64,000 bases of DNA from Bacteroidales bacterium (GCA_022837485.1 JALHHH010000014.1:1-64000); one strand, 5' to 3'; positions 1 to 9,371 are shown, counted from the first letter of the stretch. Notes: generated by a model not told the origin, from the letters alone. Made by a program: numbers and translations.

Positions 1-404
1 TGTGCAAATTGAAATCCGTTTAATCGAAAAACGCATGTAACTAACTAAATTTCAAATATTTCAAAGAACTTTTCAATATTTTAATGGGACAGTAATGATA
101 TAGTATCTCGAGTAATTCAGTAAATAATAAGCACTTTTAACGGAAATTTATTGCATAATAACCGGAAAGTAAGCAGACCGGATGCAATATTTCACCTGCC
201 AAACGTACGCAAATAATCTGAAATAACAATCAAAATTTGAATGATGGAGGAGGTTTTGTATGCAGAAGATATTCATACATCATTCCTGTGGCAGTGCAGA
301 TGAAATTTTGATTGCGGGCTTCCCTGCGATTAAATCGCAGCAGTCATCCATCCCATGCAGGGCAATTCCTTAAAGCCTTACCTTTGCAGAAATTATTCTG
401 TTAA
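1..404. other. Gene-free left edge and leader of the U32 gene
   Basis: No convincing gene is seen here. The first 240 bases are AT-rich. A 37-codon reading frame (260-373, +) follows a strong purine run (GGAGGAGG at 246-253), but its product resembles nothing I know. A perfect inverted repeat lies at 325-339, and a promoter-like element precedes the next gene. Confidence 0.5.
379..386 (+). promoter_or_regulatory. Promoter -7 element (TACCTTTG) for the U32 gene
   Basis: TACCTTTG matches the Bacteroidota -7 consensus TAnnTTTG and ends 18 nt before the ATG at 405, giving a very short leader. No clear -33 TTG is seen. Confidence 0.45.
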
Positions 405-1673
405 ATGTATGAAATTGAGATAATGTCGCCGGCCGGATCCTACGAATCGCTTATGGGAGCCATTCAGGGAGGAGCGGGATCGGTTTATTTTGGGGCTGGG
501 CAGCTTAACATGCGTGCCCGTTCATCGAGTAACTTTTCGCCCGACGACATCCGGAATATTGTTTCCATCTGCCGGGAACACGGGGTGAAGTCGTATCTTA
601 CCCTGAACTCCATCATCTACGACGAGGAGCTGCCGGAAATGCGCGAAATGGTTGATCTGGCCAAAGAGAGCGGCATAAGTGCTATTATTGCCTCCGACCT
701 GTCCGTACTTGAATATGCCGCAAGCCGGGGGGTTGAACTGCATATCTCCACACAGTGCAACATCACCAACCTTGAAGCTGTAAAATTCTACGCGAAGTAT
801 GCCGATGTAATGGTACTCGCCAGGGAGCTGAACATCGTGCAAATGGAGGAGATAACCCGTGCCATCCGCAAACAGAACATCACCGGACCGAAGGGAGAAC
901 TGGTTCGGATAGAAGTATTTGTCCACGGTGCTCTGTGTATGGCCGTTTCCGGGAAGTGCTACATAAGCCTCGATAATTTCAACTCTTCGGCAAACCGGGG
1001 CGCATGCATGCAACCCTGTCGCAGGGCCTACACGGTAAAAGACGCCGATAATCAGATTGAACTGAAAATTGAGAATAAGTATATCATGTCGCCCAAAGAC
1101 CTGATGACCCTCCCGATACTCGACCGTCTGCTGGATGCCGGAGTAAGCGTTCTGAAGATAGAAGGCCGTGGCCGTTCGGCAGAATATGTAAAAACCGTAA
1201 CCCGTACTTACCACGAAGCGGTGGAAGCCTGGAAAAACAAGCGGTATACCCCTGAAAATATAGAAAAATGGACCAATGAAGTGCGTAGGGTATACAACCG
1301 CGGATTCTGGGGAGGATACTACCTTGGTGAAAAGGCCGGAGAGTGGTCGGAACGCTATGGATCTCAGGCTACACAGAAAAAAGTATACATCGGCAGGGTA
1401 ATGAATTTCTTCGCCAAACCATTGGTTGCCGAGATACGCATTGAAACGCACAGCCTTGGCATTGGAGATTCCATTGTTGCCATTGGGCCAACCACCGGGG
1501 TTTTCGAAGCCCGGCTGGAGGAGATACGTGTTGACGAAAAGCCGGTTGAACGTGCGGTAAAGGGCGAAAACTGCTCCATAGCAACCAACGTTACCCTTCG
1601 CAGGGGCGATAAAGTGTATCTGCTAACAGAACCCGGGCATCCGCTGTTTCAGATTCAGGTGGAAAAAAGCTGA
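405..1673 (+). CDS. Peptidase U32 family protein (YegQ/TrhP-like)
   Basis: A 422-residue U32-family protein. Members such as YegQ/TrhP and RlhA act in RNA hydroxylation, and others are annotated as collagenase-like proteases. The N-terminal half is a TIM-barrel-like domain beginning with an EIMSPAG motif. The family signature EVFVHGALCMAVSGKC lies near residues 169-184, and a second cysteine pair (GACMQPCRR) near 200-208 fits the conserved cysteines. Length is normal for the short U32 class. It starts at the ATG just after a TAnnTTTG element and is followed 34 nt later by a PHP phosphatase gene on the same strand, so the two are probably co-transcribed. Family assignment is firm; the substrate is not known from sequence. 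Confidence 0.9.
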   Translation: MYEIEIMSPAGSYESLMGAIQGGAGSVYFGAGQLNMRARSSSNFSPDDIRNIVSICREHGVKSYLTLNSIIYDEELPEMREMVDLAKESGISAIIASDLSVLEYAASRGVELHISTQCNITNLEAVKFYAKYADVMVLARELNIVQMEEITRAIRKQNITGPKGELVRIEVFVHGALCMAVSGKCYISLDNFNSSANRGACMQPCRRAYTVKDADNQIELKIENKYIMSPKDLMTLPILDRLLDAGVSVLKIEGRGRSAEYVKTVTRTYHEAVEAWKNKRYTPENIEKWTNEVRRVYNRGFWGGYYLGEKAGEWSERYGSQATQKKVYIGRVMNFFAKPLVAEIRIETHSLGIGDSIVAIGPTTGVFEARLEEIRVDEKPVERAVKGENCSIATNVTLRRGDKVYLLTEPGHPLFQIQVEKS

Positions 1674-1707
1674 TTCATAAGCCTTTCATCACTAAAAGAG
1701 CATTTCT

Positions 1708-2583
1708 ATGAACGATAAAACGGCGAAATCAAACAACGCCTTTCCTTATAATTACCATACGCATTCGCTGTACTCCGACGGATCGCACGAACCCCGTGCG
1801 TATGTGCAGGAAGCCGTTGCCTTCGGATTCAAAAGCATAGGGTTCTCGGAACACTCCGTTCTGCCGTTCGACAACACCTTCGCACTGAAACCGGAATCGG
1901 TTAAAGCATATACTGCTGAAATATCGCGGCTGCAAAAGGAGTTCAGCGGACAAACGGAGGTGTTGCTGGCACTGGAAGCCGACTACATTCCGGTTCTCAG
2001 CAACGGATTTTCTGCATTAAAACAGGAACTGAAACTCGATTACATCATCGGCAGCGTGCACCTGGTCGGCAACAGCTATCCGGACAACCTTTGGTTTATC
2101 GACGGTCCGAACCGTGAAACCTACGATGAGGGACTGAAACGATTCTTCAACGGCGACATCCGTAAAGCGGTAAAGTCATACTGGCATCAGATCAACGGGA
2201 TGCTTGAGACGGAAACATTCGACATTATCGGTCATCTCGACAAGATCAAGATGCACAACCAGGGTCGCTGGTTCAGGGAGGAAGAAACATGGTACACCGG
2301 ACTGGTAAACGAAACGCTGGCGCTGATTGCTGAAAAAGAAGTAATTGTGGAAGTAAATACCCGGGGGATATACAAAAGGCGCAGCGACAGTTTCTTTCCC
2401 GGAGAGTATATTCTGCGAATCATACGGGAACGGAATATCCCCGTCACCATCAGCAGCGATGCGCATCAGCCCCATGAGATCCGTTTACTTTTTGATGAAG
2501 CCCTGACCGAATTGAAAAAATGCGGAATTCTTGCGGTTAGCAGGTTTGCGAACGGTAGCTGGTCGGAATACGGTATCTGCTGA
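1708..2583 (+). CDS. PHP-domain histidinol-phosphatase family protein
   Basis: A 291-residue PHP phosphoesterase of the HisJ/HisK type, which hydrolyses L-histidinol phosphate in histidine synthesis in characterised members. The metal-binding motifs are visible in order: HTHSLYSDGS (residues 17-26), a GFSEHS motif near 46-51, a GSVHL motif in the middle, DIIGHLDKIK, and a C-terminal SSDAH. Length is normal. It lies 34 nt after the U32 gene. No other his genes are nearby, so a role outside histidine synthesis remains possible; the phosphatase class itself is clear. Confidence 0.85.
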   Translation: MNDKTAKSNNAFPYNYHTHSLYSDGSHEPRAYVQEAVAFGFKSIGFSEHSVLPFDNTFALKPESVKAYTAEISRLQKEFSGQTEVLLALEADYIPVLSNGFSALKQELKLDYIIGSVHLVGNSYPDNLWFIDGPNRETYDEGLKRFFNGDIRKAVKSYWHQINGMLETETFDIIGHLDKIKMHNQGRWFREEETWYTGLVNETLALIAEKEVIVEVNTRGIYKRRSDSFFPGEYILRIIRERNIPVTISSDAHQPHEIRLLFDEALTELKKCGILAVSRFANGSWSEYGIC

Positions 2584-2599
2584 TTCTGCCGGGCATTGA

Positions 2600-3052
2600 T
2601 CAGGGCTCCGGTGAATCGGGAAGATTTTCTAATTTATACTCCATTCTATAGTGCTGAATACCGGCCTCTGAAAAACGGGGCCCGGTGGCAGTAAATCCAT
2701 ATTTCGCATAAAATGCAGTAACCTGCTCCTGCGCATGCAGGTAGATAACCTTGCCAAGCGGGACAACTTCCCGGAGCAGTTGTTTCACCATAAGTTTGCC
2801 GGCACCGGATCCACGGGCTTCTTTGAGAACGGCAAAACGTTCCAGTTTGATGCCATTCGCCGTTTCACGCCAGCGGCAGGTAGCTAAAGGCACTCCGTTG
2901 GCAAACACCAGATAATGATGGCACTCTGGTTCAAACTCATCGTATTCGATTTCACCCGGTACTTTTTGTTCCTCAACAAAAACCCGGTATCTGATTCGGG
3001 CCGATTGTTCAAAGAGTTCACTCTGCCCGTGTGTGAAGCGGATAATTTCCAT
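2600..3052 (-). CDS. GNAT family N-acetyltransferase
   Basis: A small acetyltransferase of about 150 residues starting at the ATG that gives MEIIRFTHG; a 14-residue upstream extension is open but has no family support. The acetyl-CoA-binding region is visible as a LERFAVLKEARGSGAGKLMVKQLL stretch, carrying the R/QxxGxG/A type loop, and the C-terminal end has the usual FYAKYGF motif before the last strand. The RYRVFVEEQKVPGEIEYDE segment resembles ElaA-like GNATs. It converges on the PHP gene with 16 nt between them. The acetyl acceptor cannot be told from the sequence. Confidence 0.85.
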   Translation of the reverse strand: MEIIRFTHGQSELFEQSARIRYRVFVEEQKVPGEIEYDEFEPECHHYLVFANGVPLATCRWRETANGIKLERFAVLKEARGSGAGKLMVKQLLREVVPLGKVIYLHAQEQVTAFYAKYGFTATGPRFSEAGIQHYRMEYKLENLPDSPEP

Positions 3053-3115
3053 TGTTAAGTCAGTCAGAAAATAAGGGTAGGATTGTCGGAACAACGCCTA
3101 ATGATTTAAAGATAC

Positions 3116-3143
3116 AAAAAAAGCCTGCAACGGATTACAGGCT
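3116..3143 (-). terminator. Rho-independent terminator of the plsX-fabH operon
   Basis: Read on the minus strand, AGCCTG and CAGGCT form a 6-bp stem with a 10-nt loop followed by seven T residues. It sits about 60 nt beyond the fabH stop codon. Confidence 0.8.
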
Positions 3144-3204
3144 CACTTAATAATTTATGGATTCCTGACATGCTAAAAAGAGTGCCGGGAAACGGATTGA
3201 TTAT

Positions 3205-4215
3205 TTATTTCAATATTTTATCGCCGTCATACGCCCATTTGAGGTACAATGATCCCCAGGTGAAGCCGGCGCCGAAGGCTGCAAGAATGATATTATCGCC
3301 TTTACGGAGCTGGGGTTCCCATTCCCAGAGGCAGAGGGGCAGGGTTGCCGAAGTGGTATTGCCAAAGCGCTGTATGTTTATCATTACCTGATCTTTGCGG
3401 ATTCCCATGCGGTTGGCAGTTGCTTCTATGATGCGCATATTGGCCTGATGAGGTACCAGCCAGTTCAGGGTATCGGATGTTATGCCGTGGCGTTCCATCA
3501 TTTCAACTGAAACATCGGCCATTTTAGAGACGGCCCATTTAAATACGGGCTGACCCTCCTGGTAGATGTAATGTTCGCGAGCATCGATGGTACTGTGAGT
3601 CGGGGGTTTCAGGGATCCTCCGGCTTTCTGGTGCAGGTGAATTCGTCCCACGCCGTCGCTTTGGAGGATTGCATCCATTACGCCTTCAGGGGCGGGTGTG
3701 GGTTCGAGCAATACGGCAGCGGCACCGTCGCCAAAGATGGGACAGGTCGCCCGGTCGGTATAATCCACGATCGATGACATCTTGTCGGCGCCGACAACGA
3801 TTACTTTTTTATGCGAACCGGATTCCACAAACTTTGAAGCAGCGGTAAGTGCATACAGAAAACTTGAGCAACCAGCATTCATATCGTAGCCAAATGCATT
3901 GCGAATATTGGTTTTATCGGCAATAATATTGGCTGTTGCAGGAAAAAGCATGTCGGGGGTCACAACCGCACAGATAATCATGTCGATTTCTTCGGGTTTT
4001 GTGCCGGTTTTGTGAAGGAGTTGTTTCACGGCCTCTGCGCCCATATCGGAGGTGGCTTTTCCTTCCCCTTTCAGGATTCTTCTTTCTTTGATCCCGATGC
4101 GGGTCATGATCCACTCGTCGGACGTGTCGACCATTCGGCTAAGCTCATCGTTTGTCAGTATATATTCGGGGACATAGCCACCCACTCCTGTAATTGCAGC
4201 TTTGATTTTGGTCAT
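3205..4215 (-). CDS. fabH: 3-oxoacyl-ACP synthase III (FabH)
   Basis: FabH condenses acetyl-CoA (or branched acyl-CoA) with malonyl-ACP to start fatty acid synthesis. The 336-residue protein has the full catalytic triad: Cys116 in DMNAGCSSFLYAL, His256 in PHQANMRI and Asn286 in GNTTSA. The N-terminal GVGGYVPEYILTNDEL and TSDEWIMTRIGIKERR segments are typical of FabH. It is the last gene of a DUF177-rpmF-plsX-fabH operon, 20 nt after plsX, and is followed by a terminator. In Bacteroidota such enzymes often use branched primers, but the sequence alone does not settle primer choice. Confidence 0.97.
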   Translation of the reverse strand: MTKIKAAITGVGGYVPEYILTNDELSRMVDTSDEWIMTRIGIKERRILKGEGKATSDMGAEAVKQLLHKTGTKPEEIDMIICAVVTPDMLFPATANIIADKTNIRNAFGYDMNAGCSSFLYALTAASKFVESGSHKKVIVVGADKMSSIVDYTDRATCPIFGDGAAAVLLEPTPAPEGVMDAILQSDGVGRIHLHQKAGGSLKPPTHSTIDAREHYIYQEGQPVFKWAVSKMADVSVEMMERHGITSDTLNWLVPHQANMRIIEATANRMGIRKDQVMINIQRFGNTTSATLPLCLWEWEPQLRKGDNIILAAFGAGFTWGSLYLKWAYDGDKILK

Positions 4216-4235
4216 TATTAGTTCGGTACAAAGGG

Positions 4236-5198
4236 TTAATCCCGCACTACAACAGGCACCTGTGAAAGTGCACGTTTAATTTTCTGCGACAATCGGGCCT
4301 GTTGAACATTACGGGCCAGAATAATCATATTTTTAACGGCGATATCGTTTGAGATACCATGTCCGACAATAACGGTGGAATTGATACCGAGGACAGGTGT
4401 CCCTCCGTAGTTTTCATAGTTGAAACGAGAGAAGAAATCGTCGGTTAGGCCGCGTTTCATCATAAGGCGGAACATACCTTCGACATTTTTAAGGATGATA
4501 TTACCAGTGAAACCGTCGCATACGATTACATCGGCTTTACTGCGGAAGAGGTCGCGGCTTTCGATGTTGCCGGTGAAATTAAAATCAACCGATTCTTTCA
4601 TCAGTTGATACGTAGCCTGACTCAGCAGGTTTCCTTTGCCTTCCTCATGTCCGATATTGAGGAGGGCTACTCTTGGTTTGGCAATTTTATAAACACTTTT
4701 CGCCATGATGCTTCCCAGGAGACCAAACTGGTACATTACATCCGGTTTGGCGTCGGGATTTGTACCAATGTCGAGCAAAAGGCTGATGCCTCCATTTTCC
4801 TGCGGAAGGATGGTGGAAGTGCAGGGGCGGATTACACCCTGAACGGTATTTACGCTGTATATGGCTCCTACGAGCATTGCACCGCTGCTTCCGGCGCTGG
4901 CAAAGGCATCGATTTTTTTATGCTTAAGCCAGTTGAATCCAATGCTGATACTTGATTCCGGCTTCCGCATTATGGCATGGGTAGGATGTTCGCCCATACC
5001 GATAATGTCGGGCGCATGAACAATATCAAAAAGGGCCGGATCGGCATCGTGCATGCTGAGCTGTTCAAGGATTGAATCCTTGTTACCAAAAAGCACGATT
5101 CGATCAGCTGTCGGGAGTTCTTTCTGGGCTAGAAGGGCACCGGCAACAGTAGCTGCGGGTGCGAAATCGCCACCCATAACATCGAGTCCGACTTTCAT
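4236..5198 (-). CDS. plsX: Phosphate acyltransferase PlsX
   Basis: PlsX turns acyl-ACP into acyl phosphate, the donor for PlsY in phosphatidic acid synthesis. The 320-residue protein opens with the family hallmark VGLDVMGGDFAP and contains the conserved GNKDSI, SAGSSGAMLVGA and VCDGFTGNIILK segments. Length is as expected. It lies between rpmF (45 nt upstream) and fabH (20 nt downstream), the classic bacterial arrangement that ties ribosomal protein L32, phospholipid and fatty acid synthesis together. Confidence 0.97.
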   Translation of the reverse strand: MKVGLDVMGGDFAPAATVAGALLAQKELPTADRIVLFGNKDSILEQLSMHDADPALFDIVHAPDIIGMGEHPTHAIMRKPESSISIGFNWLKHKKIDAFASAGSSGAMLVGAIYSVNTVQGVIRPCTSTILPQENGGISLLLDIGTNPDAKPDVMYQFGLLGSIMAKSVYKIAKPRVALLNIGHEEGKGNLLSQATYQLMKESVDFNFTGNIESRDLFRSKADVIVCDGFTGNIILKNVEGMFRLMMKRGLTDDFFSRFNYENYGGTPVLGINSTVIVGHGISNDIAVKNMIILARNVQQARLSQKIKRALSQVPVVVRD

Positions 5199-5243
5199 CT
5201 GACTGTCATTAGTTTATAAAAGAAGATCAGCAAGCGGCTCTGC

Positions 5244-5429
5244 TTAAACGGCAGCAGGCTTCTCAATTGCCAGTTTACCTTTGTAATAGCCACACTCGGG
5301 ACATACCCTGTGATAGAGTACAGAGGTTCCGCAATTGGAACAGGTACTGATGGTAGGAACTACGGCTTTGTAGTGCGTCCTTCTCTTGGCTGTTCTGGTT
5401 TTAGAAAACCTATGTTTTGGATTTGGCAT
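5244..5429 (-). CDS. rpmF: 50S ribosomal protein L32
   Basis: A 61-residue protein beginning MPNPKHRFSKTRTAKRRTHYK, typical for bacterial L32. It has a zinc-ribbon-like arrangement of two cysteine pairs, CSNC and CPEC, so it is the C+ form of L32. It sits between the DUF177 gene and plsX in the conserved operon. Confidence 0.97.
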   Translation of the reverse strand: MPNPKHRFSKTRTAKRRTHYKAVVPTISTCSNCGTSVLYHRVCPECGYYKGKLAIEKPAAV

Positions 5430-5455
5430 TTCTGTTTAATTTAATGGATTAATAT

Positions 5456-5974
5456 TTATTCAAAGTTAATGTCTTTCAGTTTGTCCCACCGGTGGTCGGC
5501 CTCCTTCTCTGCCGAAAGTTCGTCGAGGTGGCGGATAACCTCCGGATCACAGCCCGATACTCCGTGTTCATCCCCGGGATGCACAACGCGGTATGGTACC
5601 ATAAGGTGAAGGTAATCGTAGATCAGAGGGGCAATGTCGATGTGCGTTTCCCTTTCGGGGATGATCATCACATTATCATCCTCTTCGGCATAGGAATCGC
5701 CAAACTTCACAAAAAACTCCTCATCTCCTTCCACCGGAAGATCAAATTCTCCAAGGCAGCGGCTGCAGGTTACCCGTATGCTGCCCTTAATCGAAAAATT
5801 AAGTACCAGCATACGTTCCATTCGGTTCAGGTCAAGCTCAACCTTTACCACGGCCTGCCCGATTTCAGCCTCCTCGAAGGATGCAAAGAACTTATCGTCA
5901 ATTAGAAAGCTAAACCTGTGATTCCCGGTACTTAACCCAATAAACGGGATAACAAATTCCTTAAGGTAATCCAC
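5456..5974 (-). CDS. DUF177 (YceD-like) protein
   Basis: A DUF177/YceD-family protein of 172 residues, encoded just upstream of rpmF as in most bacteria; YceD homologues are linked to 23S rRNA metabolism. I chose the GTG at 5974, giving VDYLKEFVIPF, because this is where family similarity begins and because a very good promoter (TTTG-N20-TACTTTTG) lies only about 30 nt upstream. A longer open frame reaching 6136 would put that promoter inside the gene and overlap the neighbour. The CSRCLGEF motif supports the family's metal-binding-like CxxC pair. The acidic FGDSYAEEDDNVM region and C-terminal CDPEV are typical. Confidence 0.88.
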   Translation of the reverse strand: MDYLKEFVIPFIGLSTGNHRFSFLIDDKFFASFEEAEIGQAVVKVELDLNRMERMLVLNFSIKGSIRVTCSRCLGEFDLPVEGDEEFFVKFGDSYAEEDDNVMIIPERETHIDIAPLIYDYLHLMVPYRVVHPGDEHGVSGCDPEVIRHLDELSAEKEADHRWDKLKDINFE

Positions 5975-6003
5975 TGCTTTTCGTGTTTCAGGTTTAAGGG
6001 GTG

Positions 6004-6035
6004 CAAAAGTAGAAATTATTCTTTTGATTACCAAA
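6004..6035 (-). promoter_or_regulatory. Promoter of the DUF177-rpmF-plsX-fabH operon
   Basis: On the minus strand there is a TTTG (-33) and, 20 nt later, TACTTTTG (-7), an excellent match to the Bacteroidota consensus. It lies between the oxidoreductase stop and the GTG start at 5974 and decides that start. Confidence 0.8.
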
Positions 6036-6107
6036 TAATAATTGCCGTCTATCTGCCTCAGTGGCAGACAACTCCCCCTGCAAACACAGCATTGCAGCGG
6101 CCAATAA

Positions 6108-9100
6108 CTATTTAAAAGCCTTTTCCGGAAGACCATCCCCCGAAAGGGCCAGACGTTTCATATATTCCGGAACGGCACGTCCCATCAGACTGTCAACGTA
6201 AATTTTTGCCAGATACTGGCCCAGCATAAAACCCTGTCCCCTGAGTCCGATAAACAATCCCAGATCCGGATCTATGATCATACGCGGTTCTACGTAATAA
6301 CCCGCCCATACAGCCTGGAAACCAACCGAACTCAGGTTAGGGAACCAGTTCACGAATACCTCTGATGCTATCTCCAGAAATTGCTGAGAGTTAATCTTCA
6401 GATTTTTACCTGTCTCTGCAGGATCCACTGCCGGAGATGCACAGCCAATGATCTGTCCCGTTTCGGCCAGCTGCTGCCCGTATACCGCTACAAATCCCTT
6501 GTAACGCCTCCGGTCGATGATCATATCGAGCGGGCTTCCGTTAAGACCCATCATCGGCAGACGGCGGGTGATGAATGCCTGGTGTTTCACCGGATAGATA
6601 CCCGTTTCGATGCCGAGCATGGTGGCAAATGTTCCGCCTTCCGGACCCAGGGCATTGATAAAGACTTCCGTTTCGTATTCGATGTATTGCTTATCGTGAT
6701 CCTGAACAAGTACATGGTACGTACTTCCCGACTTGTGAACCGAAATCAGCCTGCAGTCTTCCTTCACGGTTCCGCCGCTGCGGATTCCGAGGCGGCGGAT
6801 CAGGTCGATTACCCTTCCGGGCGTTGCCTGCCAGCATTCCCGGGTAATCTGGGCTCCAATATAGGTATCGAGGCCGGGATTGATAAACGCTGAAATCTCC
6901 TTTGCATAGTCTTTTGGCTCCACCATATAGGCATCCGACCAGGCCCGGGCCGACTCCAGTGCCTGCCAGGTAGCTTCGTCGTGGGCAAAATTTACATAGT
7001 TGATCTGTCTGAAATTGATATCCTGAATCTTTTGCAGATCCTTGAAGATTTCAAGGTTGTGACGGGCAATGTCGGCAATTTCCGGCAAACTGAATGCCGG
7101 ACGTCCTCCGGCGATGTTGCGCCAGGAAGCACCTCTGCCCGAATTCACCAATACCGGCTTCTGCCCTGCTTCCGAAAGGTACCGGAACAAAGCCGAACCT
7201 CCTATTCCACCTCCGGCAATCAGGGACTTTACTTTCACCTTCTTCGGCTTGCTGCCGTTGGCATTGATGTAAATCTCCTCATGTACATCGCGGGGATAGA
7301 GCTCGCCCATCGAAAGCTGGTTCGAGAGTGGTCCCCGTGGCGTGGCATCTCCGACAATAGAAATATCGTAATTCCTGAGCGTCTGCTTTAATCTTCTTAT
7401 ACAGCGTTTGCCGCGGCATGCACCCATACCCAGACGGGTGGTATGCTTGACTTCATCCACAGAAATAAACTTACGGTCGCCAATCGTCTCCAGAATTTCG
7501 CCCAGGGTAACGTCGTCGCAATGACAAACATACATTTCATCCTGCTTCTGGTAGTCAACGGGCTTCATCACCAGAGGTTCCGGATATTTCTCTTTTACGA
7601 TAAACCCGCGCACACCCGTGAGCGCACCCTCATACAGGGAAGTGGCTTTAACCCTGGCTATATTGGTTTTATTGGACTTTTTCAGGATCTTCTCAATAAC
7701 GCCTTCTCCGACTTTACGACCGTTATTGTCAACAAGAAATACTTCCGATTTCTCATCGGCATGGTATTCAATGGGCAGAAACAGCCAGTCCTTTGCGGGA
7801 TTATATCCGAAAATTGCAAGTCCGGGGCATTGGTACACGCAATCCATGCAGCCGATGCACTTCTCGTAATCGATGTGGGGAACCGTACTGGTGGATGTTT
7901 TGGTGATTGCACCGTGGGGACAGGCGAATTCGCAGGGGTTGCAGGCAAAGCCATACAGACAGTCAATCTGTACAAAAGGTTTCTGCGTCAGTCGTTCAGG
8001 GGTTGGAGCAAATGGCTCCTCAATAACCCTGACGGGGTGCTGTTGCGAGTCGATGTACTCTTTGGAAATATTCAGAAACTCGTCGTAGTTGAAACGGGTT
8101 CCAATTTCACTCATAATTTCGTAGGCCACCTGTTTCCCTCTGAGCACGGCGCTTGTTCCTTCACCGATTCGGATGGCATCGCCGGCACCGAAGCATGCTC
8201 TTCCGAATACTTCGTTGCCTTTAATCAGGAGCTGGTCGTCGGGAACAAGTCCGGTACAAATATTAATTGCGTCGATGCCATCAATGATTTTTTCCGTTCC
8301 CGGGATTGGCTGGAAGTCTTTACACTCAGCCACTATGGCTCCGACGATTCCGTCGTGGTTTTTGTTGGGGATGGCTTTCAGGAGGATGTGTGAAAGGATA
8401 ACCGGTATTCCGAGGCGTCTGACTCTGTTTGCCTGAACGGGAAAGCCGCCTTCGGAAGACTGGGCTTCGATGATGGCTTTTACGTTAGCACCGGCCTGCA
8501 TCAGCTGATAAGAGGTAAGGTAGCCGATGTTGCCGGCTCCTACGGTCAGAATATTCTTCCCCAGAAGGGTAAACTCGGTATTCATCAAAGCGGGCATAAA
8601 GGGGACAGCTCCGGAGGCAACAACCAGGTATTCGGCATCCACGTAGTAAATTTCGTCGGTTTTGATATTCTTCACGGCGATGCGTTTGCCTTCGAGCAAA
8701 TCCCAGACGGTTGAGTTCAGGAATATGCCGGTATGATCGTTGCCGGCAAGCGTCTGGGCAATATCGAATCCGCGCATGCCTCCAAATTTCTTCTCCTTCT
8801 CGAAGAAGAAGAACTGGTGAGTCTGCATAAGAAACTGTCCCCCGATGCGATCGTTGTTGTCGATTACAATATTATCGACACCATGCCGGTTGAGTTCTTC
8901 GCGGGCGGCAAGTCCTGCAGGACCGGCTCCAATGATGGCAACACTGGTCCGGTACACTTTTGTAGCGTTGGTTTTATCGGGCTCAATGCGTTCGGGACTG
9001 TGGTCGTGCGGAATCTCTCTTACCTCTTTGATGTTGTCGACCAGGGTGATACAAATACGGCGTATCTGACCGTCGACCAGCATCTCGCAGGCACCGCATT

Positions 9101-9290
9101 TGCCGATACCGCATTCAAGGCTTCGTTCCCTGTTACGAAGGCTGTGGCTGTGAACCGGGAAACCGGCCTGATGAAGTGCAGCGGCAATGGTAAATCCTTT
9201 TTCGCCGGTTATCTCCTTACCGTCGAAAGTAAAGGTGACTTTCTCTGCCGGCTTGATTTCCAGAATGGGATGAGCATCGATCTTATGCAT
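6108..9290 (-). CDS. Multidomain FAD/Fe-S oxidoreductase fusion
   Basis: A 1060-residue fusion resembling, in one chain, the subunits of HcnABC, sarcosine oxidase and dye-linked proline or hydroxyproline dehydrogenases. Visible in order: a 2Fe-2S domain with Cys60, Cys65, Cys68 and Cys80; a pyridine-nucleotide/FAD oxidoreductase domain starting at GAGPAG (121-126); a ferredoxin-like insert near 440-492 with CNPCEFACP and CIGCMDCVYQCP; a BFD-like 2Fe-2S domain near 587-632 (CHCDD and CRGKRC); and a second FAD (DAO-type) domain from about 686 with AGGGIGG. The family suggests oxidation of an amine or imino acid with transfer to a carrier. It is monocistronic. The substrate cannot be assigned. 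Confidence 0.85.
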   Translation of the reverse strand: MHKIDAHPILEIKPAEKVTFTFDGKEITGEKGFTIAAALHQAGFPVHSHSLRNRERSLECGIGKCGACEMLVDGQIRRICITLVDNIKEVREIPHDHSPERIEPDKTNATKVYRTSVAIIGAGPAGLAAREELNRHGVDNIVIDNNDRIGGQFLMQTHQFFFFEKEKKFGGMRGFDIAQTLAGNDHTGIFLNSTVWDLLEGKRIAVKNIKTDEIYYVDAEYLVVASGAVPFMPALMNTEFTLLGKNILTVGAGNIGYLTSYQLMQAGANVKAIIEAQSSEGGFPVQANRVRRLGIPVILSHILLKAIPNKNHDGIVGAIVAECKDFQPIPGTEKIIDGIDAINICTGLVPDDQLLIKGNEVFGRACFGAGDAIRIGEGTSAVLRGKQVAYEIMSEIGTRFNYDEFLNISKEYIDSQQHPVRVIEEPFAPTPERLTQKPFVQIDCLYGFACNPCEFACPHGAITKTSTSTVPHIDYEKCIGCMDCVYQCPGLAIFGYNPAKDWLFLPIEYHADEKSEVFLVDNNGRKVGEGVIEKILKKSNKTNIARVKATSLYEGALTGVRGFIVKEKYPEPLVMKPVDYQKQDEMYVCHCDDVTLGEILETIGDRKFISVDEVKHTTRLGMGACRGKRCIRRLKQTLRNYDISIVGDATPRGPLSNQLSMGELYPRDVHEEIYINANGSKPKKVKVKSLIAGGGIGGSALFRYLSEAGQKPVLVNSGRGASWRNIAGGRPAFSLPEIADIARHNLEIFKDLQKIQDINFRQINYVNFAHDEATWQALESARAWSDAYMVEPKDYAKEISAFINPGLDTYIGAQITRECWQATPGRVIDLIRRLGIRSGGTVKEDCRLISVHKSGSTYHVLVQDHDKQYIEYETEVFINALGPEGGTFATMLGIETGIYPVKHQAFITRRLPMMGLNGSPLDMIIDRRRYKGFVAVYGQQLAETGQIIGCASPAVDPAETGKNLKINSQQFLEIASEVFVNWFPNLSSVGFQAVWAGYYVEPRMIIDPDLGLFIGLRGQGFMLGQYLAKIYVDSLMGRAVPEYMKRLALSGDGLPEKAFK

Positions 9291-9371
9291 ACGAAATGGA
9301 ATTATGAATGTGTACGTCTGCCGGTTAAAATACGGTAGGACAACCTGTCACCTGACCGGATACGGGCGGGG

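Noticed and set aside
260..373. 37-codon gene with a strong Shine-Dalgarno
   Set aside because: No similarity to any protein I know and no supporting promoter; kept only as an observation.
522..1451. Long minus-strand frame opposite the U32 gene
   Set aside because: It is an antisense shadow of a well-conserved gene, with no family similarity of its own.
5975..6136. Longer N-terminus of the DUF177 protein
   Set aside because: It would contain the operon's promoter and overlap the neighbouring gene, and has no family similarity.
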